DNA from: Hirudinaria manillensis
Lineage: Eukaryota > Annelida > Clitellata > Hirudinida > Hirudinidae
Reading direction: 5' to 3'
DNA: 64,000 nt
NCBI GenBank assembly: GCA_034509925.1
Contig: CM067529.1
Coordinates: 8,091,501-8,155,500, forward strand
Below the pieces are notes generated by a model. It ran no database searches and was not told where the DNA came from. It worked only from the letters and a program-made list of their open reading frames with translations. Every line of letters begins with the position of its first letter. The first letter of the stretch is position 1. Positions 1 through 14,037 of the stretch are shown here, piece by piece. The position numbers and the translations under genes are program-made.

Positions 1-1751
1 TACTTTTTTAAAATTTATATTTGTATTTATTGACAAATTTATTTTTAAAACATTTATTTTAAAATTCAACATTTTCAAGTCCATCCAAATCGTAGCCTCC
101 AAGAAATGAAGGTTTCCATCCAAAGGATGAAATGAAACATTCGCTGACAACAGGCATCATGTTTCAGTCTTTTGGTGGCGGATAAATAATTTTAAAGCAT
201 ATTTGGTTATATAAGATAGTATTTTTCTGTCTCCCGTGAGTGAGAAAACTTACATTTCCTAAAACTGAATTTTAATCTTATTTAATTGTCTTCATTTCAA
301 TAGCAAATTGATAAATTGCAAATGAAATATGTCTTTTGCGTAATTTTCAATTCTTGTTGCTATTTATTTTAAGTCACATTTCAACAAACCACAAATTAAT
401 CTCCGAAAAGAAGATCCAGACGGATCCTAACGAATCCAGATTACGTTCACCTTTAAAACACTGTACTTTATCAGTTCCACTAACATAGTATTATAATATA
501 ATATTATTTATAATTACTAAATTCTAAGGTGATTTGTTGTAACCGACATGACAAAGAACTCCAAGTCAAGTCAGTTCCATCGATTAAACGTTACGCAACT
601 CATCTTTCAAGTCAATAAACGTGGCAACCAGAAATAATTCTGAACCTCGATTATGGATTCGCTACCCTTTGTACTTTTCTAACTGTACAACTGAAAGCTG
701 TTACCTGGAATGACATCAACAGGCACACGTTTGCTTGGATTGACCCTGAAGCAACGGCCACACTTTTGCTTGGATTGCACCAACAACATGAATCATCCTT
801 TCTACATCGTTACTAACCTCTTGCTTGGAGGAAACTTCCTGAGAAACTGTTCACAATTATGTTTGAAACTGAGATATTAATGGAATCATGGGTCGGAACC
901 ATGGAATCATTCACTGAAAGCCAGAAGAGGAAATAACATTAGGACAAGTTGTGGACCAGTTTGGATGGCTTTTAGAAAATATTCTATCCTTCTTCGTTCT
1001 AGTTGAATGAACAACCAACAAAACTCCACGAAAATAAGGATATTCTTGATGATGATGACAGTAAAACAATAACAATAATAATCATGGACAGTAGGGAGTC
1101 GCATTATTGTTATTATATTAATAATAATTATTTTTATAATAATAATAATTATTATTATTGAAACTATATTTCATGATGATTACGTCGACAACGATGATAA
1201 TAAATGATGATATTATTTATTATTATCCTTTCTTTTTATTATTATTATTATTATTATTTATGACGACAATAGGAAAAGATCGACAAAACAGTGAAAAAGT
1301 AAACTGAGGAATAATAATAATTAATTAATTTCACTCGATGAATGCGAAAGGTTTTCTCAAAATTTGTTGAAATAACAAACAAATAAATAAAAATTAGAAT
1401 AAAATTTTAAAAAAATTATGAAAAGAAATTGTAGAAAATAACTTCGGGCGTCACCAAAAAAAAATTAATTCTAAAGTTTGGAGGCCATAATCTCTCGAGA
1501 AACACGTTACAAAAAGCCCGCTTCCCGGGCAGACGAGCACCTGTAGCAACCGGAAGAATATCTGCAGATCGTTACAGAATAAGCGAACACCCCCTCAAAG
1601 CTCAGACAAGAAAATGTTTATAAAAATGACATCATTATCATAATAATAATAATATTTATAATAATAATTATAATTATTATAATTGTTGTTGTTGCTATTT
1701 TTATTGTATGCGTTCGAATCTAAAGCAACTGAAAAATGGAAGAACATATCG
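1..1751. other. AT-rich flank, no gene recognised
   Basis: AT-rich sequence with short TAA/ATT runs. I found no exon-like peptide with good splice sites on either strand. It may hold the 3' UTR or downstream flank of the plakin-type gene, whose stop codon is at 1752. Confidence 0.5.
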
Positions 1752-2992
1752 TTATAAGATCTTCTGTTCCATCTTCTTAACGTGGGTGGTCGATAATGGC
1801 GACGAAGTCACGTGATTACCGACGTGGTCGGGGGATGGGCTATCGATTGGACTCGTAGAAGTATCGGAGACGTTGCCATTGGTTACGACGGAAGCGGAGG
1901 CAGCCGGGCGGCTGATTGGTTGTAAGGTCTTCAGAGTGCCGTCAGTACTGCTCAGAGACGGACTCAGGAGTTCGAGTCTTTTGCTGTCTTTGAAGGACTG
2001 CAAAGCAGATTTGAATATTTCCGTTTCAGTGATGTTATTGGGGCATTTGTGGGCTTTTATTAGACCCCTCTTCATGGCGTCGGCTGCATAAATTCTTTTC
2101 CCGGTCTTGGAACTTATGTAATTCCCTGTTCCGGGATCCAGGATGCCCTTTCGAACCGCTTGCATGAATGAGGTGTAGTAGCGAAGTTTGTCGTCGTAAA
2201 CTGCCACGACGGTGAACGTTTCGCATTCGTAGATGGGATTTGAATCGTCGAAATCGGCCAAAATCCATCCATCCTCCACAGCTTCCTTCTCAGGTGTCCT
2301 GAGACCACCCTTCTCCTCGTTCACAAACTCCCCGGTTCGAGGGTCGATGAGTCCCCTTTTCCGGGCTTCGTCGACGTCCACTTTCTCTGCAGTCCGCGGG
2401 TCGAGTGCCCCCGTGATGATGTAACTTCTGTCGATTCTTTTCTTAACCGTGATTAGGGGAACGGCAGTCGTTTCCGGAAGACCCTTTTGAACGGAAGTGT
2501 ACTCCACGATGATCCTTCCTTCGGTCATGGCACGTTGTATTGGAATTCCTTCGATTCGGAAATGGAAAATGAAACGTTATCGATGCGTTCATAAACATCA
2601 ACAACGACATTGTTTTTATACGTTATTTCCTCTCTTTAAATAGAGGCATCCAAAATGAGATTTTAGAGGAATTTCTCCAAAAAGATGAAAAACACGTTCG
2701 TTTGAGTAGCACTGAGTTATTAATTAACTTATTTATTATTAATAAATTTATTTATTTATTATTATTATTTATTAATTAATTACTGTTAATTATCCCTAAT
2801 CAAATGGTTAATTAAAACAACCATCTATCGGACAATCCACCCATCGACTGGTCAGTATTGGTCATAATCATCCAACCATCACATCAATGAATATCCATCC
2901 ATACACACACAATTAATATTTTCTCCACATCAACCAATTAATCCAATCAAAACATAATAAGTGTTGCAGTGGGGTAGTAATAATAATATAAC

Positions 2993-3073
<81 letters not shown>

Positions 3074-3192
3074 TAACAACAATAATAATAATATAACAAT
3101 AATAATAATAATATAACAATAATAATAATAATAATAATAATAATATAACAATAATAATATAATAATATAATAATAATAATATAACAATAATA

Positions 3193-3224
<32 letters not shown>

Positions 3225-3876
3225 TAACAATAATAATAATAAGGATACAACAATAAATGAATAATCCAAACCTTCTCCAGTATCTGGGTTGACGTACAGA
3301 CCCTTGGAATGGTCGATGATACCCTCCGATACCGCGTATCTGAACGCCACGTGGTCTCCACTTCTCGGATCAACGACACCTTTTATGATGAACCTCTTCT
3401 TCTCCTCCTGCTTTGTTGACGTCAATTCCTCGGCGATGACCTTTCATTCGGTTTCATCATTCATTATTAATTCATTAGGCCTAATTAACATATATGCATG
3501 CATAATTTACAAGCATTCATGCATAATTGACCAACACGTGATTGGCCAGTAATTATAACTGTTATAATAATAAAAACCCCTATGATGTATGATATATGAA
3601 TGATAACCCTTTCCTCAGCAACCAATAAATCAGTCCAAAGCATTTATAAACACTACCACCAACAAAACATTTACATAAAAATAAATAGTCAATTTCATAG
3701 ACACAAGTAAATCTTTTACAAGTTAATTTTATTATTTAATAATAATAATATAATAATAATAAATATAAATACTAATAACGATGGGTGCAAGTGGATCAAG
3801 TACAAGTACTCACGTCCCAAGCACGAGTACAAGTACAAGCACCTAAAATACCAGAGTACCAAGTACCCCATCATTA

Positions 3877-3918
<42 letters not shown>

Positions 3919-6900
3919 CGCTAAATAATTCTAATTGATGTTAATTTGGACTCGTTTTTGCTGAAAGCAGAACCAATCCAGATCGTAAAGAGAATAATAA
4001 ACCTATTTTTTAACGCCGTCCTTCAAATGTTTTCCAGTGGAAGGTGGAGGTCGTGGGTTTCTAACAAAGTCATGGAGATGATGATGATGATGATGATGAC
4101 GATGATGATGATGATGAGGAGGAGGAGGAGGAGGACAACGACAATGATGATAATGATGATGATGTAGAAGAAAAATAATGAAATTCATGATGATTTGATT
4201 TTGTATGAAATAAGCCTAACGTCTAAGAAACATATTTTGTGATAAAGTCAACAAATCACAACTATGCTCGCCATAAACAAAACATGAAAAACTCAGTTGA
4301 ATGTTTGTGCTGCCCAAGTCATGCTTAGCTGGATAGGTGTCGCTACGTGACTTTCACGTGTTATAATAATAAAAGAAAACAATACAACACAATGCAATGC
4401 AATACAATGCAATGCAATGCAAAGCAATGCCTATTAAGGCTTTGGCTTCGTTTGGTTGAAAACATCACCTACAAACACGCAACATTTTAATCACAGACGC
4501 TCAGCAACATACAATGTGTCTCGGCCAGTGAAATCTATTTTTATCCCAATGAATGCAGAATCTCATTACCTTCTGCCTCTTCTTCCTACATTCGGAAGTG
4601 TACGTTTCTCCAGTTTCCGAGTTGATGTAAACAATCTCCTCCCTTGTGTCCACCTCCTCCAGAGTCATCTTCATCTCGTAATATCTGAGAACAATTACAT
4701 CCGATGCACGCGTGTGAACGAATGCCTCAATGGGTGAGCTATGCATGCACGTGTGAATTGATGCGCTGATTGATTGATTGATTGAAAAATAATTGACACA
4801 AACATGAAACTAGTTCCGCTGAAAATCAGACATGATGTTTGAAGACATGATGTTGGTATTGAAGTTGACTCTGATAATATATACCCGATTGAACGTAACA
4901 TTATGGTCACGATGATGATATTATATTATACACTGCATATCTTAAGGCTAGGACACTCAAGTTTTGCTAACCATAATTTTGTTGATACGAGTATATTCAC
5001 CAGATATTGCTATGATACGCAGTGGATGTTCATTAGTTACTGGGAGATATTAATTTCGATTACACCAAATGATAATATTATGTAATTTGAACAAAAAATC
5101 TTTATTTTTCCGGTTAAAACAAAAGTTCAAAATATAAAATAAATAAAGACGATAATGTGTTTTGTCTGCAGAGAGTTGCAGGCCACTTCAAAATAGTGAG
5201 ATTATCTTCCAAAATAAATTATCTCTTTTTGGTGTTACGATGGAGCCATTATCTTGATAAAAGATAACCTTAACCCTTTGAAATATTGTATAGGGACAGG
5301 AGGTATTTGTTCAGAGTCTCGACATATTTTGAGGAATTCTGTTTTCCCTTTCAGACCACCACATCTGATGATGGGAAGAAATGGCGGCCCAAACAATGAT
5401 TGTTCCAACTCGAAAATTTCTTTTTAAAAGTAATTTTGGAAGACTTCCGATTTTATTAATATTTTAACCGATCTGGAACGTACAAATTAAACTTTTTTCC
5501 ATCTGAAGACTCAAATTCACCTCAAAACTCATCATTTCTTTCGAATCCATTCAATCAAATCTTTTTGTGATCTTCTGTCAAGAATGGTTTGTACCGGCAC
5601 TTATTAAACTTTAAAAATCCGCTTCTCCGAAGGTATGAACATATTATAGGCTGGCTCAAACTCAGTTTCAACTTTTTGAAATCTCATTAAATAGCATTTT
5701 CCTTGGGAAGGAAAATTCTGTTCTGTCGATAATCCAGTTTTCGTGGTCTTCCTGATATGCAGGAATGGTTCCATATTTATTGGGATTCTTTAAAAATCCT
5801 CTGACGACATCTTTGGAACATTTAACCTTTTTTGAAATTTCAGGAAACGACAAATTTAGCTCCTTGTATGACTTTATTTGTCCTTTCTCCATTTCACTAA
5901 GAAATGTTTTCTAGAACCCATTTATAATTAGGTCAACTAATCAACTTTTTCATAATCAAATAATTATTTAACATTTTTGTTTATATTTTGTTTAATATTT
6001 GTTTTAACATCTGTATTTAGAATAACAATACAATAAATTATTATTTCATTTGCAGTAAGTGATACCATCCTTCATCTTTGAAAATCCTCTGAACAACTTC
6101 AAATGGATTTTCCGTGGAGTTTCATTTACAATAAAATACTTTACAAGTCTGTTGACATTTTATTAGTTGAGAATAGAGGCATAAAATAATTGAAACTTTG
6201 ACCAAATACATGCTATGGTTTTTCAGAAAACCAGACAAACTGTGAAATTCTAGGCCCTGTCTATAATATGATGGAATGTGAAGTGATATAATATAATATA
6301 ATATAATATAATATAATATAATATAATATAATATAATATAATATAATATAATATAATATAATATAATATAATATAATATAATATAATATAATATAATATA
6401 ATATAATATAATATAATATAATATAATATAATATAATATAATATAATATAATATAATATAATATAATATAATATAATATAATATAATATAATATAATATA
6501 ATATAATATAATATAATATAATATAATATAATATAATATAATATAATATAATCATCGAAAGGTGCAAAGTGTTACAATTGACTTAAAGAAGCAAAGAGCA
6601 AAGCTGCGGGAGATTTCCAGTTCAAATGACTTCCTTCAGGTTAACGATTGAACCTCAAGGAACAAGTCATCCCACTTAATGGCATTTGTAGAATGAAGAT
6701 TTGGATCGAAAAGCATACCGAGATCATATACAAAGGCCCCAATAATTCGATAACAATAATAAATAACAGTAACGATGATAAAAATAATGTAAACAATCCG
6801 ATGTTGTCATGGCAATAGTCTAATCTGTAGGAATGTGTCCTTGCAACATTGAATTCCACATTCTGACGTTTACAGCGATTTAATTTCTTTTTGACATCAT

Positions 6901-9715
6901 TTCAAAATAATTGATTAAATTATATTAATGAAAATAATACCTCATTCAACATCAACATTCTACGTTCAAGAACGTTTTTCAAAAGCGCACAGAATCATTA
7001 AATCAGTTACAAGAAATGCATTTTTAAAAAATAAATAGGGGAAGTACATGCTGAAGTCATAACTCCTGTTATTTTTTATTATTAATAATAATCATTTCTA
7101 ATGTTAATAAATGAATTAATGATGTTTGATACGCTTTAAGTATTCAGACGTTGTATTCAGCTGTTGTTGTTTATGTTTGTTATGCCAACTTTAAAGTATT
7201 TTTTTTTGTCAGAAAAATATACAAATAAATAAATAGATAAACATATAAATAAATAAATAAACAAACAAATATACAAATAAATAAATAAATAACGGATAAT
7301 AAAAAAAAAAACCACAAACACAAACTTGAACTGCTTGAAACGTGCAGCCCTCCTAAGCTCTTCCCATCGTTCAACAATCCTTATCGGTCTTGAAGATTCA
7401 TTCAAGCTCTTTCTGTAACTTGCCCATTGACTGAAGAGGGACTGAAAGACAAAAAAAGTGATACCATAATAATAAGTGTTTAATAATAATAATAATAACG
7501 ATAATAAAAATAATTATAACAATAATAATAATATTATTATTATAAATTATATTTAACATTATATTATAAAAATATTATTATTATAATAAATTATATATAA
7601 TATTATATTATAAAAATAATAATAATTAACAATAATAATAATAATAATAACATTGCTTCAGGTGATGAACCTGTGAAACCTATCACGTGATTAAACTATT
7701 AGGCCAGGAAATTGGCTACTTTTCAAATTATCAGCTTAAGTGGACCAAGTCTCAAGTTTAAATAGTACTAATAACAGTAACAACAAGACTGTAATAATAA
7801 CATTAATAATAATACTTTAGCCCTTGATAAACATTTTATGATTATGATTGCAAATAATAATATGTATTTCATTGGTTCATGAAAATATGAAAATATCATG
7901 AAAATAGAATTCTTTTAAATTGGCATTCTGCCAAAAATAAAGTTGACCGAGCATCACACATTCCACGTTGCAACTGAAAAATAACTTCTTGGATTACTAA
8001 CTCTGCAGATGGCAACATAGAAATTAATATTATTAATAATATTGTTGTTGCTATCTTTATGATTACTGTTATTATTACCCGATTTCTCCAATCACCGATT
8101 AAATCCGTTTAAAAAAATTTTAAAATGGAAATATAATAAATAATAAAAACATCAAGAAAAATACTGGCACAACAACAACGCATTAATAATAATAATATAA
8201 TTATAATATTATAATAGCAATCATTTACTTCCTATTCGCTTCATGAATGAGAAATATCATACGTCGGCATCTATTTAAATGACGTCGTCCTTGAACTTCA
8301 TAACATGAATATTAATTAATCTTATACGAACTTTATAACATTAATGTTAAATAGTAACTTATTTGCAACTTTTAGGACCCATAACAAACAGTATTAGCAA
8401 AGATAACCACGTGATTTAACAAAGTACAAAAATAATAATAATAACAAAAACAAAAGCAACAATAATAATGACAATAATAACAATAATCATAATAATAATA
8501 ATATTGAAAACAAAGTTGCTTTTTTGTCTATGAGAGGAAAACATGTGAAGAGGTTGAATTTAATTCATTATCGTTGTAGGACATGACGAAACAGGTGAAT
8601 ACATTTTTGGTTAACTGCACTTGCTCGTCTGCTTCATCACCACAAGCGTCATCAACGTCATCGTAGTCATCAACATAAGCGTCATCATCGTCGTCGTCGT
8701 CGTCATCAGAGACAGCACCGTTATCATCAACATTGTACTACAAACGAACTTTTTAAAAATGACATCCGCCGAGAGAAACTTTCCTAAAACTGAAAACATC
8801 TCACGTCGAGATATTTTCACGAGCACACACAACACCACATACACACAACATCACATACACACAACACCACATACATACAACACCACATGCATATCGCTTA
8901 ACACTTAAAGAACAACATCACAACCACACAACCTCACAACATCACGTGATCGTACGTATCGTATGTCGTGACGTCACAAGCTATCAGACTGCTCCTATTA
9001 ACGTCCAACAACCAAAGTACAACTTTGTACTGGAAATGCTTGGATGACTGAACGAGAAGGAAATGAATTCATTGATGACTGAGTCGATGCACGGAATTAA
9101 TGATAACTTTGTTGGTATACAGTATTAATGATAACTGATTAAGCACACCGTATAAGGTGGATTGGTGGTTCATATGGGTAGTGGTGGATGGACGTATGGA
9201 TGGATGGATGGATGGATGGACGGACGGACGGACGGACGGATGGATGGATGGATGGATGGATGGATGGAAGGATGGATGGATGGATGGATGGATGGATGGA
9301 AGGATGGATGGATGGATGGATGGATGGATGGATGGATGGATGGATGGATGGATGGATGGATGGATGGAAGGATGGATGGATGGATGGATGGATGGATGGA
9401 AGGATGGATGGATGGATGGATGGATGGATGGATGGATGGATGGATGGATAAATATCTGAGTAAGTACACCGTATTAATGATAACTATGTAAGTACACAGT
9501 TGCTTCAAAGCAAGGACAGACAGACAGAAAGTAATTAATAAATAAATAAACAGAAATATTACGAGTAACATATGTTGTTATGACCTCCCATGGTTGTGTC
9601 AGCAATTGAGTCAATTGCTAAAGTTATTATAGAAATTTGTAATGATAGTGATTATGATGATTATTATTATTATTATTATTGTTGTCGTTATCTATTACGT
9701 TATTATTATTATTAC

Positions 9716-9746
<31 letters not shown>

Positions 9747-12700
9747 ACAGTTTAATAATCTTTATTTATGCCATGCAACACGTCAACTCCGACGTCAGTC
9801 GTTAGTCATAATCGTCCTCGTCGTAACCATTATAATCACAGGTCATAGGTCATAGGTCACAGAGCGACCTTTTCAACCCCTTTGCAAGCCGAGAGGTTAA
9901 ACAAAAGGAGACCAAATCTTGACAACCAATCTTGGAAGGATGATGACTTCGACGAAGATGATGACGATGACGATGACGACGAAGGTGATGATGACACCAA
10001 CCTGATAACACAGCACTGCTCTGTCAAGTCCTTCCACTGACCTCAACATGAGTGCAAGACCTGATTTCAGAATTTAAGAACTTGAGTCAACCAATCAACG
10101 AAATGAATCTAATTTTAGTCCATCAGACCGGAAATAACATCGATCTACCTAGAATAACAATGAGGACCTACCATCATCGCCACCACCACCACCATCATCA
10201 CCATCATCATCATCATCACCACCACCATCACCACCATCATCATCATCACAAACATCAAAGGCAACATCATCATCGCCAAGATTATCATTATCACCATCAC
10301 CAATGACATCATCGACATCCAAAAATAGCAACCAATGGAAACCGTTGTTTGACGTGTTGACGTTCAGAAGTTCATTCTCAAGTTTTGAAAGGTTGAGGTG
10401 AAGTCTGTTGAGGTCAAGGTTCAAGTTGGTTCGCGAGGAACAATCGGAAATCCTTTTCAGTCTCAGGGACAACTTTTCCAACGTCTTTGGATTCAATGTT
10501 TTGTGGTCGGTGAGAAGCAGGGTGCCCTGAGGGTGGTTATTTGGGGTTGTTTGGGGTTGTATACTTGGAAGTATTTATTCATAATTATTATGTTTAAGAT
10601 GTATGCTACGTTCTATCATTGACTTAATTGTAATAACCTCCATTGTTGCAGACAAGCAGTAGATAATAATAATTATTATTATGATCATTATAATATATAT
10701 TATTATAATATTATTATAATCATTAATATTATCATTATTACAATATATATCACAGTAATAATAAGATAATAATAATTATAATTGTAATATATATTGTAAT
10801 AATAATTATTATTATTGTTATTATTAATTTATGAATAAATATATGTATAATTATATATATTATAAACTTATGAATAAATGTGGTTACATTATGAATAGTG
10901 AATTAATACGAATGAATTCACCCATTTTTGGTTGAGGTCTTGTGACGATGAGACACAAGTCGATGCCAGGATGGATCTCAGTTCACGGATGCTTTCAGTC
11001 CAAGACGTTAACAGCAGAACCTGAAGTCTAATTTGAATATTAATCAACTTGTGAATATTAATCAACTTGTCCGTCAACGTTACTCATTGAAGGACATGAT
11101 TATCATAATTTATGTTGAACGAGAGTTTGAGAAGCATGTTTGTAATAACTAAAGAATTATTAAAATTATTCAAGGATTTTAAAATTAATTCACAAAAATA
11201 TTCTCAAAAATATTACTTGTACATGTACGAAATAATTACTTTTTAAACGAGTACTTTCACGTACAATGACGTCACAGATTGCGTGACCAATCAAAATCAC
11301 CTCTCGACGGCAGTGATGGCGTTGTTGTCAGGTGTGGGAATGAGACACGACAATGCAGGTAGGAAACCTTCCTTCCCCTGAACGTTTCTCACCTGTCGTA
11401 ATTATAATTCCAATGTAATAACTACCTTGGAATTATTACAAGTATTCATATTATTATTCATATTATTATTATTGCTATAATTATATTTTAGTTAAGTTAT
11501 AATTCAGTCGTAATAACATCCATTCAATTATTACAAATATAACTTATTATTGTTATTATTATTATTAAGTTATAATTCCTGTTAACATTAGTAGTGTGGC
11601 CGCCACAAGCAAGGGCATAAATGGATAACACTTTTTGTGATAATTACCAATAATAATGTTTAATAATTTATCAATGACACACCACTCACAAACACACGTA
11701 CTCATACATAAACACATACATATATCTTTATGCTTGTTTGTGCAAACAACAACAACAACAACAACAAGAACAGCAACAAAAGAAAGAAAAATACAAAAGT
11801 CCAACTGAGACATGAACAGCTTTTTGTAATCCTTTTCAAGTTTTTAAAATAAGCCTATTATGGACCAATTATGAACCAATTAAACTCGAATGTTTGGTTT
11901 ATTTGAAAGTTTACAAATCTCTTTCAACAACCAACGCATTTGTTCCGACAACGATTTGTGGTGATGATGACGATGATTACGAAGACAATGTCACTATAAG
12001 TCGCAAGTAAATGATTGAAATTCTACACACAAAAAAAATTTTTTTAACGCACTCAAAGATTTAAGAGTTTGAATGAATAACACACACAACATGCTCACAC
12101 GCACACCGTCTAACAGCACGTGCAACACATCGCACACGTTTAATAAGCAACATCATACAACAACACATACATAATACACATACATAAAACACACCAACAA
12201 CAAAAAATACAACAAATCATCGAGTATCACACGCACACCATCCTACGGTTAACACGTACAAAACAAGTGAAACAGATGTTTTGTAGGAAAACAAGTAGAC
12301 GATGACGTCATCATCAACCCCCTCACACACACACACGCACGCACACACACACGCACATCTGCCAAACAAGTCATACAAGTTGTATGATACAAACACACGA
12401 AGGGAGTCAATATTGAAAGCATCATTACAACCAATCATCATCATCACTATCGGTCGCCATCAACGTCATCACCGCCATTACCATCGTCATCGTCATCATC
12501 ATCATCGTCATCATCAAATGTCGTTCGAAGTATTTCACGAACTAAACCTACAACAATGCATAAATATTGTTTACTTGAATACACCCCGAATAAAACATTG
12601 ATTTATTGTTTCGTGTCAGATCATGCAGACGATGATGATGATGATGGTGATGATGATGATGATGGTGATGATGATGGTGATGATGATGATGATGATGATG

Positions 12701-14004
12701 ATGGTGACGACGACGACGACGACGATGATGATGATGATGATGACGATGATGGTTTGGGACGTTTTGTTGAACGACAACAATTAATTGTTGTTTGGTCGTG
12801 GATGTTGAGTATTGAGAGGAGCAATGACGACGACAACAACAACATTAATAGCACCATCAACACAGCAACAACAACAACATTAACAGCACTATTAACATTG
12901 AAAACAACAACAACAGCAGCAACAACAGGCGCAACATTTGAGTATGAAAACCAACCTTCAACCAGTTCGGATGTGAAGCATCAGTTATTTGCAACTCCTC
13001 GCCCTCTTTTAGGTTCATCTGCAAACAACATCAATTCATACATTTTAAAGAAAAATCATCATCATAACCATCGTCATTATGTTCATCATCATCGTCGTCA
13101 TCATCATCATCATCATCGTCATTACCAAACTCATGTTTATTGTCATCACCAACAGCAGCAACAACAACAACCATTAATCAACACCTGGAATGTGACAACA
13201 AGATTTACATTCACATGAAAGGCTTCTTGCTTTTTAAAATTGACCTTCTTAGGAGCAACCAATCAGATTGAAGTTCTATTAATAGCATGGTCAGTGACCT
13301 AATTTCAAGTCGGCCAGTAAACAAGGTGAAAGTTATGGAGGTGTAAATGTACTTGGACTCGACATCAACATTTGGATGTTTTTGTCTAAAAATAGAACGT
13401 GACGTCACCAAGGTGGGCGTGGCCAAGAACGAGAAAAAGGATTAAAAGTTCTCCAAGTGAAGAATTACGTCACCATGACAACCGACGTGGAGAGATAATG
13501 AGAGGTTGAGAGTGGTGGAAAAAAGATTAAAAGCGTAGTTAATGCACATCGTCACATCATCACATCGTCACGTACGATGCACGTGTGTCGTTGTGTACGC
13601 CTCATCCTTGGGAATGTGTTGATAAAATAGCAATACTTTTGCCGGAAACCAATTCTCCATCATCATCATCATCACCACCATCTCCATCATCATCTTCTTC
13701 TTCCTCCTCATCAACAGCTGATGAGTCATTTATTGTTTCACTGAGTTCAACAGCAACAATTTATACTGAACCTCGTTTGCAAGAATTTGCATTGAATTAC
13801 GTACGTTGAAGATCAAATTTAAAGACATTTTCATTTGAGTAGTTGAACATTTAGCAACATCGAATTCCAACGTCATCATCATCATTATCATCACCATCGC
13901 ACTGAACCCACAGAACAGTTATCATCGTCGTCGTCATCACCATCTTCATCATTGAACTTATCAGGAGAGCAGTCATCATCGTCATCGTCGTCGTCATCAT
14001 CATC

Positions 14005-14037
<33 letters not shown>

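Noticed and set aside
2913-3379. Long Tyr/Ile/Leu minus-strand frames
   Set aside because: They are translations of a TAA repeat. Only the part up to 3272 is a real plakin exon.
9157-9571. Trp-Met-Asp-Gly and His-Pro-Ser repeat proteins on both strands
   Set aside because: All frames of a TGGA array stay open, and there is no start, splice or composition support.
12556-13218. Asp-rich 220-codon plus-strand frame
   Set aside because: Built from GAT/GAC and CAA/CAT repeats within a plakin intron. The true exon here is 13018-12956 on the minus strand.
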